NCBI GenBank assembly: GCA_035526665.1
Contig: DATLBY010000109.1
Location: 1 to 7,852 of the forward strand
Direction of reading: 5' to 3'
DNA length: 7,852 bases
From: DATLBY01 sp035526665
Lineage (GTDB): Bacteria > Acidobacteriota > Terriglobia > Bryobacterales > Bryobacteraceae
The notes beneath the pieces are model-generated. The model saw only the letters and a list, made by a program, of their open reading frames with translations, was not told the DNA's origin and did not search any database. Shown here one piece after another: positions 1-6,082 of this stretch. The stretch's first letter is position 1. Every line of letters starts with the position of its first letter. A program made the translations under genes and the position numbers.

Positions 1-1
1 G

Positions 2-868
2 ACGCGCGAATGGCAAAGCGCGCGCGTGGAGGGTATCACGGTTGCGGTGGAGGAGGGGATCACCATTCCCGTGCTGATGCTGCGTCCGCTTGCGTCTGGA
101 AGCCGGCCGTTACCGGTAGTCGCCGTTGTCTCTCAGAGCGGAAGCGAACGTTTCATGCACAACCGGCTTACCGAAGTTCGGGCTCTGCTGCGCGGAGGCG
201 CCGCTGTCTGTCTGATGGATGTGCGCGGAGTTGGAGAGACATCGTTGGATCAACGGCGTCACCCCGGAAGCACGGGCATCTCTCAGGCAGCCAGCGAGCT
301 GATGCTCGGGAAGACGTTGTTAGGAGCGCGCCTCAAAGATCTGCGCACGGTGCTCTCCTACCTGAGGAAACGTTCGGATGTAGATTTGCAACGCATCGCG
401 GTGTGGGGCGACTCGGATATCCCGTTAAATCCAGCACGGCTGCTGTTGGATGAAGCGGCCGGATGGCGCATCGGTCCCGACATCCAGCAACAGGCAGAGC
501 CGCTGGGCGGCCTGCTCGCCATTCTTGCCGGCCTGTACGAGGGCGATTTACGCGCCATCGCCGCCCGGCGCACTTTGGGGAGCTACCTTTCCGTCCTCGA
601 CAGCCAGTTTACGTATGTGCCATCGGACGTGATTATTCCCGGCATCGTGGAGGCCGGCGATATCGCCGACGCTGCCGCGGCAGTCTCGCCGCAGGCGCTG
701 TTGATCGCGGAGCCCATCAATGGAAGAAATCGCCCGTTATCGCAGCCGGAGATAGACAGCACGCTTGCAGTTACCTTCGCTGCCTACCAGGCGAGCGGTG
801 GACGAATGACCGTGAAAAGCACTCCGGGCACTCAGACATTGTCAGAGTGGATCCTGGCGCAGTTTTGA
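2..868 (+). CDS. C-terminal part of a secreted-type alpha/beta hydrolase (5' truncated by window edge)
   Basis: The frame is open from the first bases of the window, so this is the 3' end of a longer gene; the GTG at 26 is only an internal codon. The 288 visible residues form one alpha/beta-hydrolase-like domain. Seen: a strand-rich start (VPVL-type region, then PVVAVVSQSG), a conserved RLKDLRTVL helix at nt 329-355, and a nucleophile-elbow-like WGDS whose Ser codon is at 413-415. The acid-loop position reads EPINGRN, and the C-terminus has no obvious catalytic His. The whole stretch aligns end to end with the last ~280 residues of the minus-strand hydrolase at 2512-6068 (shared KDLRTVL, WGDS, QQAEP/RQAEP, SGDIAD-like and NGRN blocks), so the missing upstream part probably also holds CBM9-like and first-hydrolase domains. 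That full architecture is inference. It is related to acetylxylan-esterase-like hydrolases; the substrate is unknown and this domain may be catalytically atypical. Confidence 0.8.
   Translation, partial: TREWQSARVEGITVAVEEGITIPVLMLRPLASGSRPLPVVAVVSQSGSERFMHNRLTEVRALLRGGAAVCLMDVRGVGETSLDQRRHPGSTGISQAASELMLGKTLLGARLKDLRTVLSYLRKRSDVDLQRIAVWGDSDIPLNPARLLLDEAAGWRIGPDIQQQAEPLGGLLAILAGLYEGDLRAIAARRTLGSYLSVLDSQFTYVPSDVIIPGIVEAGDIADAAAAVSPQALLIAEPINGRNRPLSQPEIDSTLAVTFAAYQASGGRMTVKSTPGTQTLSEWILAQF
335..354 (+). repeat. Short inverted repeat shared with 3025-3044 (conserved codons of paralogous hydrolases)
   Basis: Bases 335-354 (AAAGATCTGCGCACGGTGCT) match the reverse complement of 3025-3044 with a single mismatch. 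Both encode the KDLRTVL helix of the two paralogous hydrolase domains, in opposite orientation about 2.7 kb apart. This is best read as coding conservation between paralogues, though it also gives a short stretch where inverting recombination or misassembly could occur. Confidence 0.7.
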
Positions 869-874
869 GGGGCA
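869..874. other. Six-base convergent gene junction
   Basis: The plus-strand hydrolase stops with TGA at 866-868 and the minus-strand cytochrome stops with TAG at 877-875, leaving six bases between them. There is no room for a dedicated terminator, and I see no stable GC-rich hairpin followed by a T-run here. Only a pyrimidine-rich stretch (about 877-897, inside the cytochrome 3' end) is visible. Termination for both convergent transcripts must rely on sites within the opposite gene, on Rho, or on transcription collision (inference). Confidence 0.75.
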
Positions 875-2515
875 CTATTTCCTTATTTTCATTTTCTGAA
901 GCGTGGCTCTCCAGCCCAGATTTCCGGGTTCGAGTTTTAGGGCTGTCTCCAGCGCCTCCAGAGCTTTGGCCTTCATCCCTGCCTCGAGATACGCGGCTGC
1001 CAGGTTGCTCCACGCCTCAGCCTTATACGGGTCTGCACGCAGCGCTCGCTCGTAGGCTTGGATCGCTTCCGCGCGTCTGCCTTGGAGTTGGAATAGGTAC
1101 CCGCTGCCGTAATGCGCGCTCGCTGCGCCGGGGTCCAGACCGGCAGCCGTTTGAAAAGCTTCTTGCGCCTGGATAGCCTCACCCAGCGCCAACTCGGCTT
1201 CTCCCACGGTCTGCCAAAACATTGCGTCCGCGATGCTCGTTCCGCGCAGCGGTTGCAAAAGTTCGACAGCCTTCCGAAAAAAGATGTTTTCTCCGGTAGA
1301 ACTCGCTATCTCTGCATAAGCGAAGCCGAGGTTGCGAGTAGCGGTCACTGGATCGTCCTGTTGTGCCGGCAGTATTAGCCGCAGCTTGGCTATGGATCGC
1401 TCCTGATTGGCAGCAGGAGACGTTGGACTTCTCATGATTCGGTGATCCGTGAAGGTGACGTGCGCAGATTCCACCACAGGACGTTTCGGCATGTGGCACG
1501 CGACACAATCATTGTCCCGATGCGCCGTGCTGGCCGGTTCCGCACGGCGGTTGCATGCCTCCTTGGGATGGCAGTTCAGGCATCTGTTGCGGTAGAAGGC
1601 CGCGCTGCCGGCTGCCGGTAATGTCCGGTGGACTTCGTGACACGATCCGCACCACAACTTCCCCGCCGATTTTTGGCGGCACTTGCTCTGTTTCATTTCT
1701 AAAGGATGACTGGTTACGCTGGCATCGCCGGCAATCGCCGCATCGTAGACGTAGATCGCTAAGACGTCGCCGAGTGGTTTTCCCGGCCGGTATCCGGCGG
1801 GAGATTTACCGGGCTGCGATACTCGCGCTGCGCCAAATAAGTGACACTGCTCGCATATTTCGTCGCGTCGCTCGCTGGACAGTTTGGCCGGGTTCACGAT
1901 AGCACCTGGCCGGCCGGTAAGGTGCCCCTGCCCAGGTCCATGGCATCGTTCGCAACCAATCCCGGTTTCGGCGAACGGCGGCGTCTGGAACAGATCGCCC
2001 GCCTGGTTCTGGACATCGACACGCCCGGCGTGACAAAAGAGGCAGTTCGCGGTCACGCGGCGCGAGAAGCCCACATAGCTGTCCGTGTCGTATCCGGGGG
2101 ACATGTCCCAGCGCCGGGATTGGCTAAAGTACGTAACTGGAGCCTGATACAACCGTCCCGGGCGGTCCGTTAAAAAAGAGCGCGCATGAGTGCCGGATCC
2201 GATCGCGTAACTCAGTCGCCGGGAGTCGGTGTAGGTCACCCGTCCGTTTTGCGTAGCGGATTCATGGATCAGCAATGCGTTCTGACCCGAGATGCGATAC
2301 CCACGGCCAGTCTTCGAATGAAGAAATGCGCGCGGCGTCCTGAACTCCGGCGCGGCATTCCGGCTGATGGGCTGCAGAGATCGCGCCATTGGCGTTTGCC
2401 GGAAGCCTGTGTATTCCGCCTTGTGGCAGCCGGAGCACGCCGTGGCCCCGACATAGCCGTCTTGCGCTGCCACGCACACGAGGGCCACGGCGAAGCCAAG
2501 CGCCGGCAGCCTCAC
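875..2515 (-). CDS. Periplasmic heptaheme c-type cytochrome (cytochrome c554-like) with C-terminal TPR repeats
   Basis: The 546-residue product starts with a short export signal (residues 1-17, hydrophobic AVALVCVAA core, likely cleavage after VAA). Seven CXXCH heme-binding motifs follow: CSGCH 27-31, CLFCH 158-162, CERCH 188-192, CEQCH 221-225, CGSCH 289-293, CLNCH 312-316 and CVACH 337-341. A FTDHRI block at 356-361, typical of this multiheme family as I know it, supplies a possible distal His. From about residue 395 the protein becomes helical TPR: three clear units at roughly 432-465, 466-499 and 500-533, each with the alternating small/aromatic TPR pattern and a final DP/EP turn, plus a weaker unit before them. 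The role is probably periplasmic electron transfer, with the TPRs docking a partner (inference). The GTG start overlaps the upstream hydrolase stop as GTGA; no strong Shine-Dalgarno is visible, which fits coupled translation. It is the last visible gene of the minus-strand cluster. The redox partner and any enzymatic activity are unknown. Confidence 0.88.
   Translation of the reverse strand: MRLPALGFAVALVCVAAQDGYVGATACSGCHKAEYTGFRQTPMARSLQPISRNAAPEFRTPRAFLHSKTGRGYRISGQNALLIHESATQNGRVTYTDSRRLSYAIGSGTHARSFLTDRPGRLYQAPVTYFSQSRRWDMSPGYDTDSYVGFSRRVTANCLFCHAGRVDVQNQAGDLFQTPPFAETGIGCERCHGPGQGHLTGRPGAIVNPAKLSSERRDEICEQCHLFGAARVSQPGKSPAGYRPGKPLGDVLAIYVYDAAIAGDASVTSHPLEMKQSKCRQKSAGKLWCGSCHEVHRTLPAAGSAAFYRNRCLNCHPKEACNRRAEPASTAHRDNDCVACHMPKRPVVESAHVTFTDHRIMRSPTSPAANQERSIAKLRLILPAQQDDPVTATRNLGFAYAEIASSTGENIFFRKAVELLQPLRGTSIADAMFWQTVGEAELALGEAIQAQEAFQTAAGLDPGAASAHYGSGYLFQLQGRRAEAIQAYERALRADPYKAEAWSNLAAAYLEAGMKAKALEALETALKLEPGNLGWRATLQKMKIRK
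2512..2515 (-). promoter_or_regulatory. GTGA stop/start overlap (translational coupling of hydrolase and cytochrome)
   Basis: On the minus strand the bases read GTGA: GTG (2515-2513) starts the cytochrome and TGA (2514-2512) ends the hydrolase. The preceding bases show no purine-rich Shine-Dalgarno. This is a classical four-base overlap associated with ribosome re-initiation, and it argues that both are on one mRNA. It also decides the cytochrome start, since the residues directly after this GTG form the signal peptide. Confidence 0.75.
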
Positions 2516-2979
2516 TGGAGTTGAGCAATCAACCAGGCGCTGATATCTTTTGGCGCGCTGCGCAGAGCGAGCTTGGCTGAAGCGTTGCTTTTTCTATAGG
2601 CTTCCAGCGTGGTGTCGAATGTCTGATGCAGAAGGCTCTCTGGCGCCAATATATTCCGCCCGTTCACCAGGCTCTCCATCAACAAGGGCCGTGGTGCTAG
2701 GGCAGCCGCCATGTCAGCGATGTCCCCGGATTTCAGCACACCGAAGATTACATCCTCAATGGGGATGTAAGCGAGTGGCTGTTCCAGCGCGGTCAGATAC
2801 CCCGCTAGTCCTCCATGCGTGGCCACGGCACGCACTTGGTCATCATATAGCGCAGCCAACAAGGCAAGATGCGCTCCCATGGGTTCCGCCTGCCGCTGAA
2901 CGTGCGGCCCACCGTCGTATTCCCGATCGTCCGGCAGGAACGCCGCATCATTCGGTGGCGTGAAGGAGTCGCCCCACAT
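2512..2979 (-). CDS. Detached C-terminal end of the CBM9/hydrolase gene (downstream of the frame break)
   Basis: These 155 codons complete the second hydrolase domain of the gene starting at 6068, but lie in a different frame after the disruption near 2985. The first residues, MWGDS, contain the nucleophile elbow; the ATG at 2979 corresponds to an internal residue (V in the plus-strand paralogue), so it is probably not a native start. The fragment matches the end of the plus-strand hydrolase at 2-868 along its full length, including the RQAEP block, the SGDIAD block, the NGRN motif and the final WLIAQL-type ending. It could be translated alone only by re-initiation, and would lack the N-terminal strands of the fold. 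Restoring one base gives a single protein of about 1185 residues. There is no catalytic His near the C-terminus. Confidence 0.8.
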   Translation of the reverse strand: MWGDSFTPPNDAAFLPDDREYDGGPHVQRQAEPMGAHLALLAALYDDQVRAVATHGGLAGYLTALEQPLAYIPIEDVIFGVLKSGDIADMAAALAPRPLLMESLVNGRNILAPESLLHQTFDTTLEAYRKSNASAKLALRSAPKDISAWLIAQLQ

Positions 2980-5900
2980 CGCGATCGCTTTCCATCGACG
3001 TCGGTCCGCCGCTTCAAATGGGCCAGCACCGTGCGTAGATCTTTCAACCGCGAACCCAACAGGCTCCTTCCCAGGTCGAACTCTGTTTGCGCCATTCTTT
3101 GATAGGTTCCGCCATCGCCTCGCTCGCCGGCGGAAGCGGTTTCACCGGTCGCGCGCACGTCTGGCAAGCACACGGCGATCCCGGCAGCCAGAAGCTTTGC
3201 AATTTCGCTCGATCGATTCGCTAGAAATCGCTCTTTACCCTGTTGCGCAATCGTCACTACCACCGGAGCCGCCTTGTTTCCCGCCGGCGTGAGCAACAGC
3301 ACGGGTACGGAGATGCCGTCTTCGACGGTCAGACTGAGAGCTTGTATGTCCGCGCCCACCAGTGATCGCTTCCAAAGATTCTCTACCATTGGCGCATCTA
3401 CCGGGTCAATGTCTCCGAGGACACGCTGCAATTCATTTCGCAATTGCGTAGCTTGCTCTTTCGCACTAAGTGTGCGGCGCCGCGCGCGTGCCGCATCCAA
3501 CTGTTCCTTGCCCGATTCAAACGCCAGTTGATGCATCGCTTTCCGCTTCAACTGAAGCGCTGCCTCCGGAGTGATGCTCAGCAGATCGGAGTGCGGCCGC
3601 CGGCGCACCGCTTCCTGGCGCCGCGCTTCCTCCCGGTCTGGATTTGTAGAGAGGTCCGAGTCCGGCAATATGCTGAGATCCTTTTTCGACGGAAACGCCA
3701 TTTGGAACCAGCGCTGGAAGATGGGATAAAGGCCCAGCCGTTGCTGGGGTCCTATGCTGAAGCAGTGGCTCACCCGCTCCATACTCAGTCTGATCAATCC
3801 ATAGGCCTGCGTCGTCGCCAGATTCTCAGCGGCATTGTAGAACCCCCAGACTTTCTGTGATCGCTCCATGCCGTCTACCCAAAGGTTTGGGTAATCCGGT
3901 TCCTCGGCGCCTTCCCAGCCGAACTCAAATGCCCGGATAAACTTCCTGGGCGCCACCGAGGCAGATATGAGCCAAGGCGAAAATTGTCCTGCGATCTGTC
4001 CTGGAAGATCGCCGTGGATGCGAACGTGTCCCTGGTCGTAGTTGTACGGCGCTACCGCCGTGATCCGCGGATCCAACGCTGCGGCCATGCCCGCAATCTC
4101 TCCACCTCCGGCCACCGAGCCCAGCAGAATAATCCGCTGTTTATCAATTTCCGGACGCTCGTACAGGAAATCCACCGACCGGATCACGTCCCAGGCCGAC
4201 CAGCCGGAGTAACTTTCCCCAACCAGGAACAGCTGCTTACTGAAATTAAAGCGGGAGCCGGTTCCTTGCCGGTAATATGGCGTGGTCTCGGTCCGTTCGC
4301 CGTAACCGGGCCGCTCGATGATCAGCACGGCGGATCCGCTCCGCGCCCACATCTCCCCCATATCGTGCAGCTCACCTTGTGTTTTGGGGTAGTGCTGGCT
4401 CGGCACGATGATGATGCCGGGGATCTGTTTTGCTTGCGTGGGCAAATACAGGTTTGCTGCCATCCAGTACTGCGGGCGAATCTGGAAGACGATATTTTCC
4501 AGCCGGTAGCCTTCTCCCTGGCGCCGCGCCGTCACTCGTGCCTCAAGTGGCGGCTTCGCCGTCGGAAACGTCCCGGCCCACTGCTTCAGCGCCTGCATCC
4601 GCTGGTCGCGGAATTGTTCCCAATCCGCCCGCGTTTGCACCTTCTCCCAAGCCGAGCGCTCAGCCAGCACAGCATGCTCCGCCTTCTTGTGTAAATAATT
4701 CGGCACCATCGTGCGCACGGCCCGCGTCCGGCGGTATAGCAGGGGCCATACTCGGGAATCGAGCGCGGCCAGATCGTTCTCAAGGCCCTGCTTAGTTTCT
4801 ACCTTGTAGCTTTGGGGCCGCTTTACGCGCGAAGGATCCTCATCGCGCAAGACCATGGCATGGTAGCGCCGCGGGGCCAGTAAGCTGCCGCTCCCGTCCG
4901 CCGGAGCCAGCGCGCTTGATTCCTCGGCCTCCTCGGGTCGCGCCGCTCGATGGCGGGCCAGCAGAATCCGCCATTGCTTGGGAATCCCAATCTCCCCCAA
5001 AACCGCGGCGCACTCATCCAGCGGAATATTGATCCGCGCAATCCAATGCCGGTGACGAATATTCGCCTGGGCTTCGATACTTGCATTCCAGCTGGCCCGG
5101 GGTTGCGTAATTCGCGGGCCGCTTCCACGCACGTCCCGGATGGCGCCGGCGGGATTGACGATAATTTCCAGGAACGCCGATCCGCTCGTTGTCAGGTAGA
5201 TCCCTATGTGGTCATCGCCGTTGATGGGGGCGTCGCGTCCTCCAGCCCGCGCCACCACCGGTGCCGGTTCTTCCATGCGGGCCAGTATTGCCAAGGTTCG
5301 GCCGTCGTGCATCCATTTAATCTGCGTCCGGTATTTCGGCGCGCGCCGCTCGGGTTCGTTCCGGGATAATTCGAATGCGGGGATTCCCTGCCAAGCCGGG
5401 TCTTCCCAATCGGCAATTGCCGCGGGCAGACGAAGCACCCGGCCAATCTCGATCGCCGCGTCCTTCGTCGCTTCCGCTGGAGCAGGAACTGAAGGCATTT
5501 GTGCTTTCGATTCAGCCGTGAGCCGGAGAGTGGCGAACTCGGTACTTGCGGGCCACTGCCACCGGAATTCAGGCGCGAGCGCCCGCCGCGATCGTACGCG
5601 TTCCGCCCGCCACTGGATGGAGGGCGAGTTCCAATCAATATCCAACACATTCAGCGGTAGTGTGGCCTCGACGTTCCAGCCCTCCTCTGTCACCTTCGCC
5701 GAACGCACGATCCCGAGATCCCGCGTTAGTTGACCGCCTTCCTCCGCGCGGTAGCCGCCCCATGGGTTGAATTCAATGAAGAGGTTGCGCTGCAGCCCGG
5801 CGGAACTCTTGTACCCGATACGCCAGCCCACACGGTCTTCCACTTCGGGGGAACCCGGTGCGTCTTTCTCCCACACCGGATTGCGTCCCATAGATCGTGC

Positions 5901-6068
5901 CAGCACTCTGCCGCCGGGCTCAGCGAGCCGTGCGGCAAGCCGCAAACTCCCGCCGCGCTGCTCCAACTGGACATCTCCACCGAGTGCCTGCGGCGCTCCG
6001 GGCTTCAGCGGCGCAAGCGTCTCTCCCGGCAGCAGCGCGGTAAACAAAAGCAAACTATAAACTCTCAT
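2805..6068 (-). CDS. Large secreted protein: two CBM9/DOMON-like domains plus tandem acetylxylan-esterase-like alpha/beta-hydrolase domains (frame-disrupted)
   Basis: The open frame gives 1087 residues, but the genuine protein runs only to about residue 1028; the last ~60 residues (nt about 2985-2805) are an out-of-frame tail, and the true end is at 2512. Order: signal peptide 1-19 (MRVYSLLLFTALLPG-type); a first CBM9/DOMON-like beta domain at about 28-185 (FIEFNPWGG block, WNVEATLPL block); a second CBM9-like domain at about 210-408 (NGDDHIGIYL, IIVNPAGAIRD and WIARINIPL blocks); a first alpha/beta hydrolase at about 430-800; a charged helical linker at about 812-900; and a second hydrolase domain from about 905. 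In hydrolase 1 the elbow reads LLGSVAGGGE instead of the usual GxSxG, while a candidate catalytic His sits at 768 (SHCFSIG...YPIFQRWF, as in AXE1-type esterases). It is probably periplasmic or extracellular, acting on a carbohydrate ester or another polymer (inference). It starts 14 bases after the receptor gene and overlaps the cytochrome gene, so it is the middle gene of the cluster. Alternative: a non-catalytic binding protein or pseudogene. Confidence 0.82.
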   Translation of the reverse strand: MRVYSLLLFTALLPGETLAPLKPGAPQALGGDVQLEQRGGSLRLAARLAEPGGRVLARSMGRNPVWEKDAPGSPEVEDRVGWRIGYKSSAGLQRNLFIEFNPWGGYRAEEGGQLTRDLGIVRSAKVTEEGWNVEATLPLNVLDIDWNSPSIQWRAERVRSRRALAPEFRWQWPASTEFATLRLTAESKAQMPSVPAPAEATKDAAIEIGRVLRLPAAIADWEDPAWQGIPAFELSRNEPERRAPKYRTQIKWMHDGRTLAILARMEEPAPVVARAGGRDAPINGDDHIGIYLTTSGSAFLEIIVNPAGAIRDVRGSGPRITQPRASWNASIEAQANIRHRHWIARINIPLDECAAVLGEIGIPKQWRILLARHRAARPEEAEESSALAPADGSGSLLAPRRYHAMVLRDEDPSRVKRPQSYKVETKQGLENDLAALDSRVWPLLYRRTRAVRTMVPNYLHKKAEHAVLAERSAWEKVQTRADWEQFRDQRMQALKQWAGTFPTAKPPLEARVTARRQGEGYRLENIVFQIRPQYWMAANLYLPTQAKQIPGIIIVPSQHYPKTQGELHDMGEMWARSGSAVLIIERPGYGERTETTPYYRQGTGSRFNFSKQLFLVGESYSGWSAWDVIRSVDFLYERPEIDKQRIILLGSVAGGGEIAGMAAALDPRITAVAPYNYDQGHVRIHGDLPGQIAGQFSPWLISASVAPRKFIRAFEFGWEGAEEPDYPNLWVDGMERSQKVWGFYNAAENLATTQAYGLIRLSMERVSHCFSIGPQQRLGLYPIFQRWFQMAFPSKKDLSILPDSDLSTNPDREEARRQEAVRRRPHSDLLSITPEAALQLKRKAMHQLAFESGKEQLDAARARRRTLSAKEQATQLRNELQRVLGDIDPVDAPMVENLWKRSLVGADIQALSLTVEDGISVPVLLLTPAGNKAAPVVVTIAQQGKERFLANRSSEIAKLLAAGIAVCLPDVRATGETASAGERGDGGTYQRMAQTEFDLGRSLLGSRLKDLRTVLAHLKRRTDVDGKRSRCGATPSRHRMMRRSCRTIGNTTVGRTFSGRRNPWERILPCWLRYMMTKCVPWPRMED
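2979..2990 (-). other. Frame-disruption site in the hydrolase gene
   Basis: Upstream of this point the frame 6068-2988 matches the plus-strand paralogue through the DVDGK residues (DVDLQ in the paralogue). Downstream, only the second frame continues with IAMWGDS (IAVWGDS in the paralogue, where the DNA reads CGC-ATC-GCG). Here the minus strand reads AAG-CGATCGCG-ATG, one base short of CGN-ATC-GCG. The break falls in the palindrome GCGATCGC at 2981-2988. The plain reading is a one-base deletion or a sequencing/assembly error. A -1 ribosomal slip on the A-AAG tetramer just before it would also restore exact alignment, but I see no supporting stimulatory element. Confidence 0.85.
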
Positions 6069-6082
6069 GATTTTTCATGAAC
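6069..6082 (-). other. 14-base spacer between receptor and hydrolase genes
   Basis: The spacer between the receptor TAA (6085-6083) and the hydrolase ATG (6068) is AT-rich and carries no clear AGGAGG-like site, only a GAAAAA run. It contains another ATG (6078-6076) out of frame with the hydrolase, which opens a seven-codon frame ending in TAG at 6057-6055, across the hydrolase start. The ATG at 6068 is preferred because the next residues form a convincing signal peptide. No terminator or promoter is visible, which supports co-transcription of the two genes. Confidence 0.6.

Noticed and set aside
463..1176. Plus-strand open frame of 237 codons running out of the left hydrolase into the cytochrome region
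   Set aside because: It overlaps two well-supported genes in another frame, has an Arg/Pro-rich low-quality composition typical of a GC-rich shadow frame, and shows no domain.
1660..1682. An eighth heme at CRQK (residues 279-282) of the cytochrome
   Set aside because: It lacks the second Cys and the His of a CXXCH motif.
2462..2515. Cytochrome as a lipoprotein, because of Cys14 in the signal peptide
   Set aside because: The residues before Cys14 (ALV) do not fit a lipobox, which needs a small residue such as Gly, Ala or Ser at -1; a normal VAA cleavage site follows.
2807..2984. The last ~60 residues of the uncorrected 1087-residue hydrolase frame
   Set aside because: They are Arg/Met-rich, do not match the paralogue, and overlap the frame that does; they result from reading past the frame break.
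2981..2988. GCGATCGC octamer as a HIP1-type repeat element
   Set aside because: I noticed only this one occurrence; it is better explained as a by-product of the missing base.
3984..4694. Plus-strand open frame of 236 codons opposite the large hydrolase
   Set aside because: It is antisense to a clearly coding region with recognisable hydrolase domains, has shadow-like composition, and has no recognisable motif.
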